NCBI GenBank assembly: GCA_039621445.1
Contig: CP154956.1
Location: 19,867,295 to 19,931,294 of the forward strand
Source: Euglena gracilis
Lineage: Eukaryota > Euglenida > Euglenophyceae > Euglenales
Length of the DNA: 64,000 bases
Reading direction: 5' to 3'
Under the pieces are notes generated by a model. The model had not been told where the DNA came from. It ran no database searches and saw nothing but the letters and a program-made list of their open reading frames with translations. Position 1 is the first letter of the stretch, and each line of letters begins with the position of its first letter. Of the stretch, positions 22,301-35,700 are shown in pieces. A program made the position numbers and the translations under genes.

Positions 22301-22689
22301 GAGATTTTTTAAGGGGTTTTAAGGTCATCACAAGGAAGAAAAACTTCCCCGGGGTGATTTTTTTAAGGTTTTTTAGGTTTTTTAAGGCATTTTGGCAAAA
22401 AAAATTTAAGGTTTTTTAAGGTTTTTTTTTAAGGCGCCTTAAAAAATAATAATGCCTGTCAGTACCCCCCCCCCCAATCGCCAACTGGGCTCTGACCAAT
22501 TGGGAGGGAGACAAATAGGGGGGTCACGTTAAAGCTTTGCCAAACAGAGCCAGAGGTTCTGCAACTGAACAGACATAAATTAGGCTTCGCCCATCCTTCT
22601 GATCATGCACCTCCCGAGTGCTATTCATTTCACGAGACAGTGGAACTCAAAGCGCATAATACTTGAGGCTGCAAAGGCTATAAAATGAC

Positions 22690-22840
22690 TACGGGCCAAA
22701 AGGACGGGCACAGGTGGCCCGTCAGGTGGCTCAGGTGGGGGTTGGGGAACCCCCCCCCCCACAATTGTCTCCCCCTGTGGCCAGAAGGGGGGGGAGGTCT
22801 CGCCCAATGGGCGGCCAAATAGGGGGGGGGGCACACTGGT
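22690..22840. repeat. C/G-tract element
   Basis: A C run (22,750-22,761) followed by G runs (22,785-22,797 and 22,817-22,828), with GGGCGGCCAAATAGGGG; related in style to the other C/G-tract loci. Confidence 0.5.
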
Positions 22841-23078
22841 TGTAGATCACCTTGATCAAAAGCTTTTTCCAAGGTGCATCTATTGCTCCTAACCGTCAAA
22901 AACTCAATACCTTTGGAGTCTTTAAGTGAAATGTTTTTATTATGTTTTCTGAGTAGTTTTTGCAGATTTTTGTCTCATTGAAGATAGCTCAAAAGATCTT
23001 TAAGGGCCATCCATTGGATTTTCGCAGTCGGAAACACATTGTTTGAGAATGACCGATTTTTGGGTTTTGCATTTTGTT

Positions 23079-23720
<642 letters not shown>

Positions 23721-23729
23721 TAAATCAGA

Positions 23730-25560
23730 TATGATTGCCAAAAGATGTCAGAGACCAGCAACCATTCTACCTGAAAGAATGTGAAGAACATAGGACTGTG
23801 TTAACAGCAAATCGCAGTGGCAAGGCAGTGCTGCAGCGCAGTCGCAGTGCATTGTAGTGACATGGCAGACAGGCAGTGCAATGATTGAAAATTTCGAAGA
23901 ATGGCAGTGACAATGCAGTTCAGTGGCAGTGCCAGTGTGCGGTGGGCGCACTCTATATTTTTCTGCTATGAATGGTGCAAGTCCATTAAACACCATTCAA
24001 TTAATGCAAACATATTTTTTTTGCTTTGTGGCATGCGCAAAAAATAAAGGAATTGGAAAGAACTTAAAATTGCGAACCAAAAATTGCAACTCCACTATCT
24101 CTGAATCATGGCTCTGTTTGGTTTTGGAAAAACAGCCAGGGGACATATGCGGAGCGCTTATTTTGCGCTTATTTCACATATTTAGCGCTTATTTTGCTTT
24201 TTTTTTGGGCCAGAAAGCGCTTATTTCCCATATTTTATCTGCTTAATTAGCGCTTGTTTCGAGGTTTTGAAGAAGTTCGCTGCCGCATACTTGCCCATTT
24301 CTGTTTTTGGGCATTTCAGGCCATTTCAGGCTTTCCTGCCTTTTTTATTATTATACCATTTTCCCCATTGGGTCTTAATGTGCCATAGGCCTCTCATGTG
24401 CATGTATTGGCAGAAAATTTTATTGTACCATATTTGAAGTTTTTTTTTATGAATTGGTGTGCATAGCCATTTTTTGTGGATCAGTGCCTGAGCAACTCAC
24501 TGGAGGAGGCAGTGGCTGGCACCTGGCCAGAAGTGATCCAAAATGGCCCGAAATGACTAAAACGAAGATGGCGGATAAAGCATTGACTCTGGGTGTCTCC
24601 ACACTCTTTCCAAACAAGAAAATTTGAGTAAATCAAATTTCTTTTTTTTGAAATTTTGGAGTAAAACAAATCTCAATTTCTTTTTTTCTGAAAATTTTAG
24701 TAAATTTTGTGATTCTCTTGAAGTTGGAATACTATCACAAAAGTGCATTTTGCTACAGATTTTCATTCTTCCCCCCCCAAAATGATACCCCAGACATCTG
24801 TGAAATTTAAGTCTTTTTCTTTTTGTTTTAAGCGTGGATCGGTGTGTATGGGACAATTTTTTTTGCGAACCAGTCTTTTTTTTGCGATTTGGTGTGCATT
24901 AGTCTAATTATATTTTTTTTTATGATTTGGCGTGTATTTTTAATTCACAGCGTGGGGTGGTCTAATGGGCTTTTTTGGACAATTTTTGGGCCACTATCTG
25001 CAATGCTTGGAGCATCCATTCTATGCCACGATCCTGTTCCTAAAGGGCCAAAAACTTGTTTCCGGCCATACATTTACTCGTTCCCGCATATTTTTCCCGC
25101 ATTTTTTTTCCTTGCCATTTGGGGCTTTCTACACAATTTTGTGCCCATTTTGCATATTTTTTTTGGCCACGGTCTGCCATTTTTGGGGGCCATTTTTTTT
25201 GGCCACTCTGGTCATATTTTGGCAACCTTTGGCCATTATCGACCACTTTTTGGACGTTTTGCCAAGTTTTGTCTGTAAAATGACTCTGTATGGTAAACAA
25301 TGGCTGAAACGGCCTAAAAATGGCCCAATAATGGCCAAAATGGTCCCGAAATGACTCAAAATAGTCGAAAATGGTCGAAGATGACCCAAAAATGGTTGAT
25401 AATGCCCTAAATGGCACCAAATGGGTATAAAATGGCCCAAAATGGACCAAACATGGCATCATATCAAACATCATATTTCCCCACTTATTTAGCGCCTTTC
25501 CCCACTTATTAGAGCACTTTTTTGGGGGCACTTTTGGGGCATTTTAGCGCTGATCCCCCC
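23730..25560. other. No gene seen; GCGCTTATTT words
   Basis: GCGCTTATTTTGC and GCGCTTATTTCAC recur at 24,157-24,255 and related CCCACTTATTTAGCGC at 25,478-25,530. The rest is A/T-rich with many GGCCATTTTTGG-like words and no coding island. Confidence 0.4.
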
Positions 25561-25639
25561 TCCCCCGAAAAGGGATTCTTGGACCTTCAAGCGGCGCCAG
25601 TTGACATGTGACATGTTGAAATGCACAGGACTGCAAAAG

Positions 25640-26030
25640 CGCTTACACCCAGACAGGGGATAATTAGGATGGCCATACCGTGGCGCACGTGGGGCTGCCG
25701 CGGCGCATGCAACGCACAGAAAGAAATCTTCCGCGGCACACGTGGTCACAAAATTTCCGGTGCCGCGGCGCACGCGGCGCAGAGAAAAAAAAATTACGCG
25801 GCGCACTAAATGAAAGTCTGTGTGTATGTTATATATTATTATATTAGAGGACGCTGCGACAAAAAGCATGTGCTGCGAGAACGTCATTGGTGCGCCTTGG
25901 GCACGTTTCAGGTGCACCGTGGGTGTGCCGCGGCAAAAATTCGATTGTGTGCGCCGCGTGCGCCACGGAAAAAAAATTGTGCCACAGCAAACTTCGCCGT
26001 GGCGCACTAAATGAAAGTCTGTATACACAT
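25640..26030. repeat. Duplicated GC-rich block, ~200-bp unit
   Basis: GGCGCACTAAATGAAAGTCT occurs at about 25,801 and 26,002, each preceded by CCGCGGCG/GCGCCGCG-rich sequence and followed by a TA-rich tail, indicating a ~200-bp tandem duplication. Confidence 0.6.
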
Positions 26031-26034
26031 ATAA

Positions 26035-26400
26035 AGTAACCCCCCCAAATAATAACCCCCCAAATAATAACCCCCCCCTGAGGACCTATTTCGACCGCCC
26101 AAATCATAAACCCCCCCTTCTGGCAGCTGTAAAGGCACAGAAACAAAGAGCAGACATGTTGCAAAGAATCACAAAACTGGATGAAATTGGTGCAGAAAAT
26201 ATGTCAAAAAAGCACCAATTTTCAAAAAATCCCCCCCCCCCCAACGTACCATTGGAGCCTGTAGAGGAGTTTTTGGGTGGATTTTTGATTTCGAAATTTT
26301 GCCCAAATTATAAACCCTCCCCAAATAATAACCCCCCCCTGGACCCCGACTTCGAGTGTCCAAATGATAAACCGGTACCAATTTTGGTACCGGGGGTTTC
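26035..26400. repeat. C/G-tract element with the word AAATAATAACC
   Basis: CCCCCCAAATAATAACCCCCC recurs near 26,040-26,075 and 26,318-26,338, with diverged CCCAAATCATAAACCCC and CCAAATTATAAACC forms; a CCGGTACC-AATTTT-GGTACCGG palindrome lies at 26,372-26,392. Confidence 0.6.
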
Positions 26401-27270
26401 ATTTGACGGGTGCGCCGCCCTGTCAAGTGAAGGCGACACACTTGGTCACAAAAGAATGCGCAGGTGCGCAAAAAACCACCAAAAATGAAAAGTGCATTCC
26501 CGGCCGTCTAAGCCAAACTACCTTCGATTTCAATCCCGATCCGCGGATGCGCATTTTCACTAAAACTGCCAGAATTTTGTGACTCAACAAGAAAAGTGCA
26601 TTCCCGGCCGTCTAAGTTTGGGGGGTTATAATAATATTTGAAAACAATAAATAGCAACAACAGCAATAACAACAGCAACGTGCATAAATACATTTCACCT
26701 GAGAAGAAAGCATCACTATTGGTTGTCAATTTGTGTCGCAATTTCGGAACCCAAGGCACTCAATTTCATTTCTTCCTCAGGTATCGTACGGGGGAGTTGC
26801 ATCTGTCTTGTCCCCTTTTCAACCAAGTGTGCTCAGTCAAGCACCACGCCTGTGCTGAGTTAGTTATCCCCCGGGTTCATGACTCTTTTTTTTTTGGTTT
26901 TGACACGCCCTCCCACTGGTTTTATCCCTGACACAAGGATGATCATTGATTGTGGTCACAAGTGGTTTTTTAAAACTCGGAAGACGTTCCCCCTTGGGGG
27001 GGGGGTCCAGGGCTGGACCCTGGGTTTCCCACACCAGCTGGGTATGGGGTCCATCGCAAAGTGTTGGAAATTTTTTGGGAAAGGCCTTTAGAAGTTCCGA
27101 TTTTGGGGGGGGGTCCTGCGCCGCCCTTGGTGGGTTGGGGGACCCCCTCCAGTGGTCTTAAAAGAAGCCTGGCCACAAGCCATTCAATATCATCCAGTGT
27201 GGATCTCCTTGGTCTTGCACTGCTCCGTCGCTCGATTTGTTGTGTTTCGTTTCCTCTCTCCTCGCAGCAA
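26400..27270. other. No gene seen upstream of the metacaspase-like gene
   Basis: Contains a repeated GAAAAGTGCATTCCCGGCCG (26,486 and 26,591) and a C/G-tract patch near 26,990-27,150. The last 60 bases before 27,273 are pyrimidine-rich, like the leaders of the next two genes. Confidence 0.35.
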
Positions 27271-27272
27271 CC

Positions 27273-27298
27273 ATGCAATTCGGGGCCCCCATCACACC
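27273..27298 (+). CDS. Tentative first coding exon of the metacaspase-like gene
   Basis: ATG in the context CAACCATGC follows a pyrimidine-rich leader ending CTCCTCGCAG. Eight codons (MQFGAPIT) plus two bases end before GT at 27,299; the two spare bases fit the phase needed by the Pro-rich exon at 30,134. The donor CC-GTTGCC is weak and the intron would contain the 0.7-kb (TATG)n array, so another start is possible. Confidence 0.3.
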
Positions 27299-29441
27299 GT
27301 TGCCTGCCTCATGGGGAAGTACTTGGCCACCTGCTCATGATCCGGGGGCAGCCCACATGTTCTCCTCTCCGGGACAGCCAGGCCACCTCTGAAGACAACT
27401 ACAACTAGTGGCATATAACGTGAAGAGATTTTGTTTGAAATTTTCAACTGGTCGAAAGATGAAAAAGAGGATGTCTGTGCGGCAGCCCTCTGTTTCAGCA
27501 GCTAGTTCTGGAAGCTGGTGTGCCAATGTGTTTGCATGTGCATAATTTTTTTGTTGGTAGCCTGACACCCACAAATTACCCCCTCGATCCCTCTTGAGAC
27601 CCCCCCCCCCAAATAAATCCAGCAGCCAAAAACTACCCCTCCCCACCCTGTCCACCGACCACTGCCGACCACCGGTTGCAGGTAAGGCGGTGTGTACGAC
27701 CACCCCCTGGTCAGGGCTTGTGGGTCGCTGTTCTTGGCACCTAGTCGTATGACCGCCCCTGGTCGGGGGGTCGCAGGATGGGGGGAGCGTATGCCCCCCC
27801 CCCCCTTTGTCGGGGGTCGAGTTGGTGGACAAGGTGGAGGGTGCTGCCCCCCCCCCCCCCCCGGGAGCCCAGTGGTTTCCTGGGGGGAGGGGGGGCATTT
27901 TCTTTAGGGCAAGCTGATGGGGGTTTCGGCGGCAGTTTATGGGTTAATGCTGTTATTATCGTGGGTCAGGGTTGCGGTGGTAAATTGTGGAAATGGGAAT
28001 CGAAGTTGGGGTTGGTTGGGTGAGGCAAAGTTAGGCAGGTACGTTAGTGGTGTTCAGTGTTAAAGTTAGTCATTGTCGACGCAAAGTGGTTGAATGGAAT
28101 TTTTTGAAAAGTGACCAAGTGGGCCAAAGGTGGCCAAAAGCAGTGAAGGTTGATTGAAAGAGATTGCCCTAATCAGGCGCAAGAGAAGCAAATGGGAACA
28201 CCCCGAGGAAAGCGAATTTGCAGCCCTTGAGACAACTTCTGTAATTTTCCGCATTATGTTCACAATAGATGTAGCCATTGCCAACAGCAGTGCCAGTGAA
28301 AAGCATGCAGCATCAATTAAAAAAAAATGCAGCTGGCGACAAGAATGCAAGAATGCAATCGCAAAGAAGAACGGATAACACAACAAAATCATGACATTTT
28401 TCTTTTACCCATTGCACAAGCTGGAATGTGCTTGGCAGGTGTTTGGCAGCTGGAATGTGCTTGTTTCCTCCATGTGAAAGGTTTTTGGTTCCCACTGAGA
28501 ACCTCAATGCGGATGAAGGGCGATGCAGCGATGCGTGACCTGAGGGGGGGGGTGACCATCAGTGCTTGGTGGCAGGTGATGAGCCACCAGCGGGTGGTTA
28601 TTTCCTGGTTTTCTGGTGAAGAAGAAAGGTGACTTTTTTTTGGAAGAGTGGATGAATTACCCAATTCCTAAACATAAGCCTAATCCCAAAATAGAATCGG
28701 ATGGGGAAAATGTGAAGTGAGGTGCAAAGCAGAAATTTTGGAGTTGGTGAAGAAGTGGGACCCCGCCCCCAGGTTAAATTATTGAGGCCCCCCCCCCCAG
28801 GGCAGAAGATTAGGGCTGCCATATACACAATATATACACACACACAATAAAAACATTACATAAAAGGGTATACATATTATTATATATCCATATACACATA
28901 CACATATCCATATATACATATGCATGTGTGTGTGTTTGACAAAAACACATATACACATAAAGACATATACAGACATATACATATGCATATATATGCAAAG
29001 ACTTCCTTTATGTGAATTGCACATACAGATTAGAGTTATATGCATAATAAACAAATATATGTGTCATTGCACATATATGCGCAAAATCCTTCGCCAATCC
29101 TCAGGAGGAGGAGTTCACTTTCACTTAGTTTAGGAATAAAGGTTAGGCCGAAATCAGGCCAAAAATTAGGCCTAATTTTCAGGCCTAAATTTCGTCCAAA
29201 TTCGCCGAAATTTAGGCCAACCAGCCTGCTTTAGAGCTGCCATATGTATGTATGTTTCATGGAAACCCGCAGGAGTGAGCCCCCCCACAGTGGAAGAAAT
29301 CCAAAAGAAAACCACCAAACCCCCGTACCCACACCCCTCATTTATGTGTTGCGGCATTCCTCCTCAGTGGTTCACGTTCCGCGACAAGTATCTATGTATG
29401 TATGTATGTATGTATGTATGCATGCATGCATGCATGCATGA

Positions 29442-29474
<33 letters not shown>

Positions 29475-29735
29475 TGTATGTATGTATGTATGTATGTATG
29501 TATGTATGTATGTATGTATGTATGTATGTATGTATGTATGTATGTATGTATGTATGTATGTATGTATGTATGTATGTATGTATGTATGTATGTATGTATG
29601 TATGTATGTATGTATGTACGTATGTATGTATGTATGTACGTACGTACGTACGTATGTGTGTATGTATGTATGTATGTATGTATGTATGTATGTATGTATG
29701 TATGTATTTATGTACGTACGTACGTACGTACGTAC

Positions 29736-29766
<31 letters not shown>

Positions 29767-32700
29767 TGTATGTATGTATGTATGTATGTATGTATGTATG
29801 TATGTATGTATGTATGTATGTATGTATGTATGTATGTATGTATGTATGTATGTATGTATGTATGTATGTATGCATGTATGTATGTATGTATGTATGTATG
29901 TATGTATGTATGTATGTATGTATGCATGTATGCATGTATGTATGTATGTATGTATGTATGTATGTATGTATGTATGTATGTATGTATGTATGTATGTATG
30001 TATGTATGTATGTATGTATGTATGTATGTATGTATGTATGTATGTATGTATGTATGTATGTATGTATGTATGTATGTATGTATGCATGCATGCATGAATG
30101 TCTCTCTTCGGGCACAAAATGCTTCCTTGGCAGGTCAGCGACCGCACCCGCCCAGGCGGGGAGCTCTCTGCCAGCCCATCCCCCTGGGCAGCCGGGGCCG
30201 CCCCCATCGACCCTGGCCCCGGCACCGTACCCCCCAGCCCCCTTTGCCCCACCGCCAGCCCCGCAATACCCCACACCGCCGCCCAAGGCTGGGTTCCAAG
30301 TCGCGAGTGGGACCTAGACCAGGCTTCTTTGCAGGACCCCGGGGGCTCCACTGCAGCTAGTCAGTCTAGATTTGTCTGGGGGAAATCCTAGTGGACCCTG
30401 GGGTGGGTCTGCCAGCAGGATTAGCTAGTGGAGATTTTTTTCCAATGACCAGTGCAAAAGCGCTGCATTTTTTTTTGACCCCAAAACCTGCCAAAAATGC
30501 CCATTTTTTTGACATTTTTTGGGATTTTTTGAAATCCCAAATCAATCAATCAGCCAAAAATACCCCAGCGCACAGCACCGGAGGAAAATTTCTTTTGGTT
30601 TGGGGGACCACCAGGGGGGCGGGGAGGTCCAGCGAACAACTTTTTTTAAAGTGGCCAGCAAAATGGTTAGCTGGCGGACCCCCTGCCCTGGTGTTTTTAA
30701 GCAAAAGCCTAACCCAAACAACTCCAGACACCTCCAAAAACCCTCCGGGGAAGTCAAGAATGCAATTCTGCCCCTTCTCAACTGTCTCCGCCAAATATTG
30801 TGATACCCTTCCAAAAGACCCCCCACCCACAATAAGATCTGGCTGCTGATATTCTGCAAGAATCCAAGAAATCAGACTACACATTGAAGTTGGCCCTTGC
30901 CTCGTGTAATTCACACCACCGAACCAAAGAATCGCAGGCCATGCCAAATTGTGAAAATGTCTCAAAAGTTTGATTGTTTTTTTTTTGAATTTGAAATTGA
31001 ATTTTTGGGCATAGGGCAGGCCTGTGAAATGCGAGTAAAGATCCCGAACTGAACCCTTCCTTGTTGGCAATTGTACATAGAGAACAAGAGCCACATTTTG
31101 AATTTCTTTCATAAATGGGAGAAGGAATACAATTGTGCAAATTTTGGTTTTTTTTGTTTTATTTGTGTTATTTTCTTTGTTCATCAATTTCCAGGTAACA
31201 ATGTGCCAAAAATTGACCCTGTCGATGATCATGCACTTCTTAAACACTTAGGTGAACAACAGAACGTGTGTGTGGTGTAGGGGTGTATTCCGAGCAGCTT
31301 CTGACTGAAAGCCAAGCTGCATAATTCCGCATTTGTTTGCAGCTTTCTTTGCTTTTTTTTTGATTGCATATTTTAATTCCCTTGATGTAAAACCCCTGAA
31401 AACAACTGACTGACAGCTCCTAACTTCTGCTCCTGCCAAGCCTTGCCCCAATTCCTGGCCAGTCTCAAGGCCAGCCTACTCCGCAAACTGCTCCTGTTAG
31501 CCAGCATCTTGCCTCCGTGTGCTCCGCACCGTTTTCTTGGTCTTCTCCAAATTTCTTAGGAAATTCTCATCTGGATTCTTACCTCAAAGGCAGGTTGCTG
31601 TGCAATTGCCAAATCAACATTTTGAAGCTTTATGATATTGAATTTTTTTTTATTAATTTTTTATTATTAACTTTTTTATTTTTTTTGTCCTGCAGGAAAT
31701 CATTTTTTTTGTTGGGAAAGCAGGTTTTTCTCAACCCAGCTTTCAAATTTTTTTGACAGCAGGGAGGAATCACGCTGCATGCATATGCATGCAAGCACGT
31801 GCACACACAAACACACATTCTCACATGCACACAACATACACACCTGCACGCACACATGCACCACACAGACACACAGACACGCCCACACCCACCCACCCAC
31901 ACACGCACACAGACGCATTCACACGAGCACATGCGAGCACATGTCACACACACACATATGTACACATGCACCACAGCACACACAAACTGGGCTTCTTTTT
32001 GGAACTCGGGAGAACCCCCCCCCGGGGGCTGTTCATGGGAGGCCCCCATGGGACGCCCCCTGTGGGGGGGCAGGGGGCTCCCGGGCCAGAGGCTCAGGCT
32101 TGGGTCTCGACGTGAAGCAGTGGGAAATTTTCGGAAAATGCCCTGAGAAACAGAAACGTCTCTATGCTTTGCCCCCCCCCCCCCCGGGCTGGGCGGGGAG
32201 GGAAGGGGACCCCCGGGTGTCTTAAAAAGAAGCCTGAACACAACACAGACACACACAGCCACACACAACCCAAGGTGCGCATGTTGCACCCATGGCTTTG
32301 TTTTGTCATCCCCTTTTATGAAGTCTCGCTGCCTTGCCCCAATGCCGCTCTAGCAGCACGAGGGGCTGTTCCTGCCGCCGTTCAACGGCAAGAAGGTGGC
32401 CGTGCTGGCTGGGGTGGACCCGGAGGACTCCGACGCCGCGTCACGGGGCTGCTCCCAAATGGAGGGTGTGGGTGGGCCAGCCCTAAATTGAATTGAATTG
32501 AATTGAATGAGGCTCACCCGAAACACCGATTCCAGTCCAGAATCATCATTTCCCTGAACCATTCGCCCATTTCGACTCCTATAAAGCATTTTAAAAAGCA
32601 TTTTGAGAGCATTTTTTTTTTGCTCACGTAAACCCCTTTAGGTGGTGGGTGTGGGGTGTCTGACCACCCCCCACCAGACCTGCCCATATTTCCTAATATG

Positions 32701-35700
32701 AGCTAATTTTTTCGATTAAATTTTTTCTTCAGTGGTGCTGGTGGGTGGGTCGACCCCAACCCCCCCCCCCCCCGCACCTCCCGGGTTCCCACCAGGCCTT
32801 CTTGTACAGCCCGGGTCTGTCTGGGTTCCGGCGAACCGCCAGAAAATTTTCGGAAAACGTTTTCACATGGTCTGATTTTGGGGGTTTCCCCGCCTTGGAT
32901 GTGTCCCTCTCTGGAACACCCCTCTCTCCTCTCTCCCCCCTCTCCTCGCTGCGGTTACAAAGAAAACCGGCAGGGGTACACAGGGTTTGGTGTCTGGACT
33001 TGTTTTGTGAGGCATCACATGTGACTGGGTTTTTTGAAATATTTCATTCATGGAGCCGTGCTGCATTGACCACTGCAGACAGGCCAGGGGTTGAAATGCT
33101 GCCTCGCCAGAGGATCAGTAAGCAGCGTTTTGGTTGGCAGAGACGGAGGAGGGATTTGGCTTCTTTTTCATCCGGCAGACCCTGAGGGCGGAGTTCAGAT
33201 GGGAGAGAGTGCCTCTCTCTGCACCCCACCCTCTCCCCCTCCAAGCAGGTCCAGACCAGCAAGGGTACTGGAGACCTCCAAAGGTTAAGAAAACTTCCAC
33301 AGGCACATTTTGCCAGAACTTTTCTGATGCATTTTTTTCCCGCCAAAAAAAGTGCCTCAAAACGTATTTTGTATCCCTGAGCAAACAGCCATCTGGTCAC
33401 CAACTTGGCTTCACTGTGTGCGCCAAAATTTTTGTTCATTTATCGGTTTTCTCCCTTCCTCCCACAACTATGACACACCTCCCACAACAATCATTTTCTC
33501 ATGTGTTTTTCTTAAATTTATTATTGTTTTAATTATCATCCCTGATTTAATTTACGGACACAGCCAGAACCCAAAAAATGCTATGTTGTGCCATAATATG
33601 CCATATTGTTGTTCACCTTTTTGGAAGGATGCAGTCACAGTATGAAAATAATGCATCTGGCTGCCCAAGGGGTAACTCTTGGGGAAAGCTGAAACGGGTC
33701 CAGAAATGCTCCTTGGGCACTGCCCAAGGAGTTGGCGTTGGGTGAGGAGGGACCAACAATGCTCCAACGTTTTGTGGGGTGGGGGCAAGGTATGGGGCTA
33801 ACACCGGTGCATCCTTTCTGCAGCATTTCTGGGGCGGAATGGTTATTCCTCCACAACTATCCTCTTCGGCGACGACTGGAGTGAGTTCCGGTGTGCATAG
33901 TGTCTGACTACCCCGCTTTTACCATCGGTGTCCTGTCATTATTTTTGTCAGACTTCCTCCCAGATGGAAGTGTGATGGATTCTGCCTTGAATGGATCCAA
34001 TGCGATGGAAATGCATTGTTGCCACACGTGCTGGGTCTGCCACCCGCCTCGCTTCTTTGGCCGCACCATCTGTGTCCATTGCAGATCGAAGTTGGATCGT
34101 GCGGTACACGAACTGCTCATTCATGCACAACACGGTGTGTGACGTGATTATGTCCCAACAGCATCGTCAGATTGCAATTTCTTCTCCCAGACAAAATGTG
34201 AACAGCAATGCCGTCTATTCAATTTAGTTGCTTTCACTTTTACAGTTTGAACAAAACTCATGGGCAGTGAAAATGTTTGGAAAGCAGCTGAATTTTCCCA
34301 CAGAGTCAGGATCACAAAAAAGTTGAAGTACAAGTTTGGACGATCAGGAAAGGCGCAGTGGGGGAAAATAAGGGGAAAACATTTTCCGGGGGCCAAACCC
34401 AGGGGAACGGCCAAATTTGGTGTTTTTGGCCCTCCAGAACATGGTGCCGAGGTTTGATTCCCCTAGTCTGACCCCCAGAACTAAAATGCACAAAAAACTC
34501 TGGTCCTGACAGATCTTCCCCATAGCTTGCTTGCTTTTTTGAAGCCATACAGCACCCTGCGGTGGAGTTTGAAATCAGTTACGAAAGGAATGTGTTTTCC
34601 AGCACAACTGGTTTGGTGGGGGCTGGGGGGTTCCTTGAGCTGGAGGTGACTCACCACCCCGGGGGGGGGGGGGGCTGTCCAGCCAGCCGGCACCTTTTTC
34701 CCCGCCAGGAGCTCCAGCTGGGCTGCGGTGGGACCCCACCAGGGTTCGATATAAGGAGGGTGTACATGGTTTAGGTGGGGGGTGTCCCCCCCCTCCTGGC
34801 CCGCAGGGGGGGGGGTCCGGACCCCCCCCCCCACCTGCAAGGGGGGTCCGGACCGACCCTGGGGGGGGGGGTACCCGGGACCCCCCCAAAAAGGGTCAAT
34901 TTTTTCCTCCGGCGCTTTGCGCCGAATTTTTTTTTTGCATTTTTGGCCAATTTTTGCCCAAAAAGTGCCCAAAGTGGCACTTTTGGTCGTTTTGGGGGGT
35001 CAAAAATTTTCGGTCACCCTGACCGCGCCACTGTTTAGGTGGGGGGGTGTCCCCCCCACCCCCCCACCTCCTGTATTCCTGTAATATGGACCCTCCCCCA
35101 AAATTGACATCAGATGAGAATCAAAAAATTTGCAATCAAAATTTCCCCAAAAATATTTTTCCCATGGTGTTTTTCCCGTAATTTTCTCTTCTTGTGTTTT
35201 TTTTGTTCGGATTACAATTTCTAAAATTTTAAATTTTAATTAATGAAAATTGATTACCTCAAAGAAGTAAAATCTCTTTTCAACTTTTTTGATTGATGGC
35301 TTTGGTGTTAGGATGGTGGTTTCCATGCATCTTTTCAGGAAAGAAGCCTGCAATTGGCATTATTTTTGTGTTTTCTGATTTTGGTAAATTTTTCTTTTTT
35401 TAACAGTGTTTTGTGCCACGGTTTTCGAGGGTCCATGTTGTCCCCCTCCTCCTCCAGGGGACAGCCTCGTGTTCTACTCAGGCAATTGCTTAAGCACTGA
35501 CCGACCCCCCCCCCTCGGGAGGTGGGTGACTGGTTTTTTCAGAGTGACTGACTGGTTTTTGGCCCGGACCCCTCCCCCCCGGGGGGGGGTCGGCCAGGAG
35601 TGGGCAAAAGTGGCTTGAGTAACCCCGGCGCCGAAGGCGCCGGAAAATTTTTTTGGGCCTAAAATGGCCTAAAGTGACTGGAAAGTGGCCATTTTTCTGA

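Larger units (their letters stand above)
20277..22458. mobile_element. 2.2-kb hAT-like transposon with perfect 8-bp target duplication
   Basis: The left end CAGGCATTATTTTTTAAGGC starts at 20,277; the right end is its inverse with a 3-base insertion (GCCTTAAAAAATAATAATGC, then CTG) and stops at 22,458. The octamer TCAGTACC is repeated exactly at 20,269-20,276 and 22,459-22,466. CAGG-type ends and 8-bp duplications are diagnostic of hAT elements. Subterminal TTTTTTAAGG repeats occupy both ends (20,320-20,395 and 22,305-22,440). The interior holds broken coding pieces on both strands and no complete transposase, so it is probably non-autonomous. Confidence 0.85.

Noticed and set aside
29248-30360. 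Open frames up to 370 residues made of MYVC or YIHT repeats
   Set aside because: They are translations of the (TATG)n microsatellite in all frames and have no protein signature.
32357-32465. Reading the GKKVAVLAGV exon as part of a separate unknown gene
   Set aside because: Its phase joins exactly to the exons at 30,134-30,299 and 33,824-33,890 and the combined order matches metacaspases.
34735-34765. tRNA gene or tRNA-derived SINE because of GGTTCGA
   Set aside because: No A box or cloverleaf could be drawn; only a B-box-like word is present, so I noted the resemblance but do not call it.
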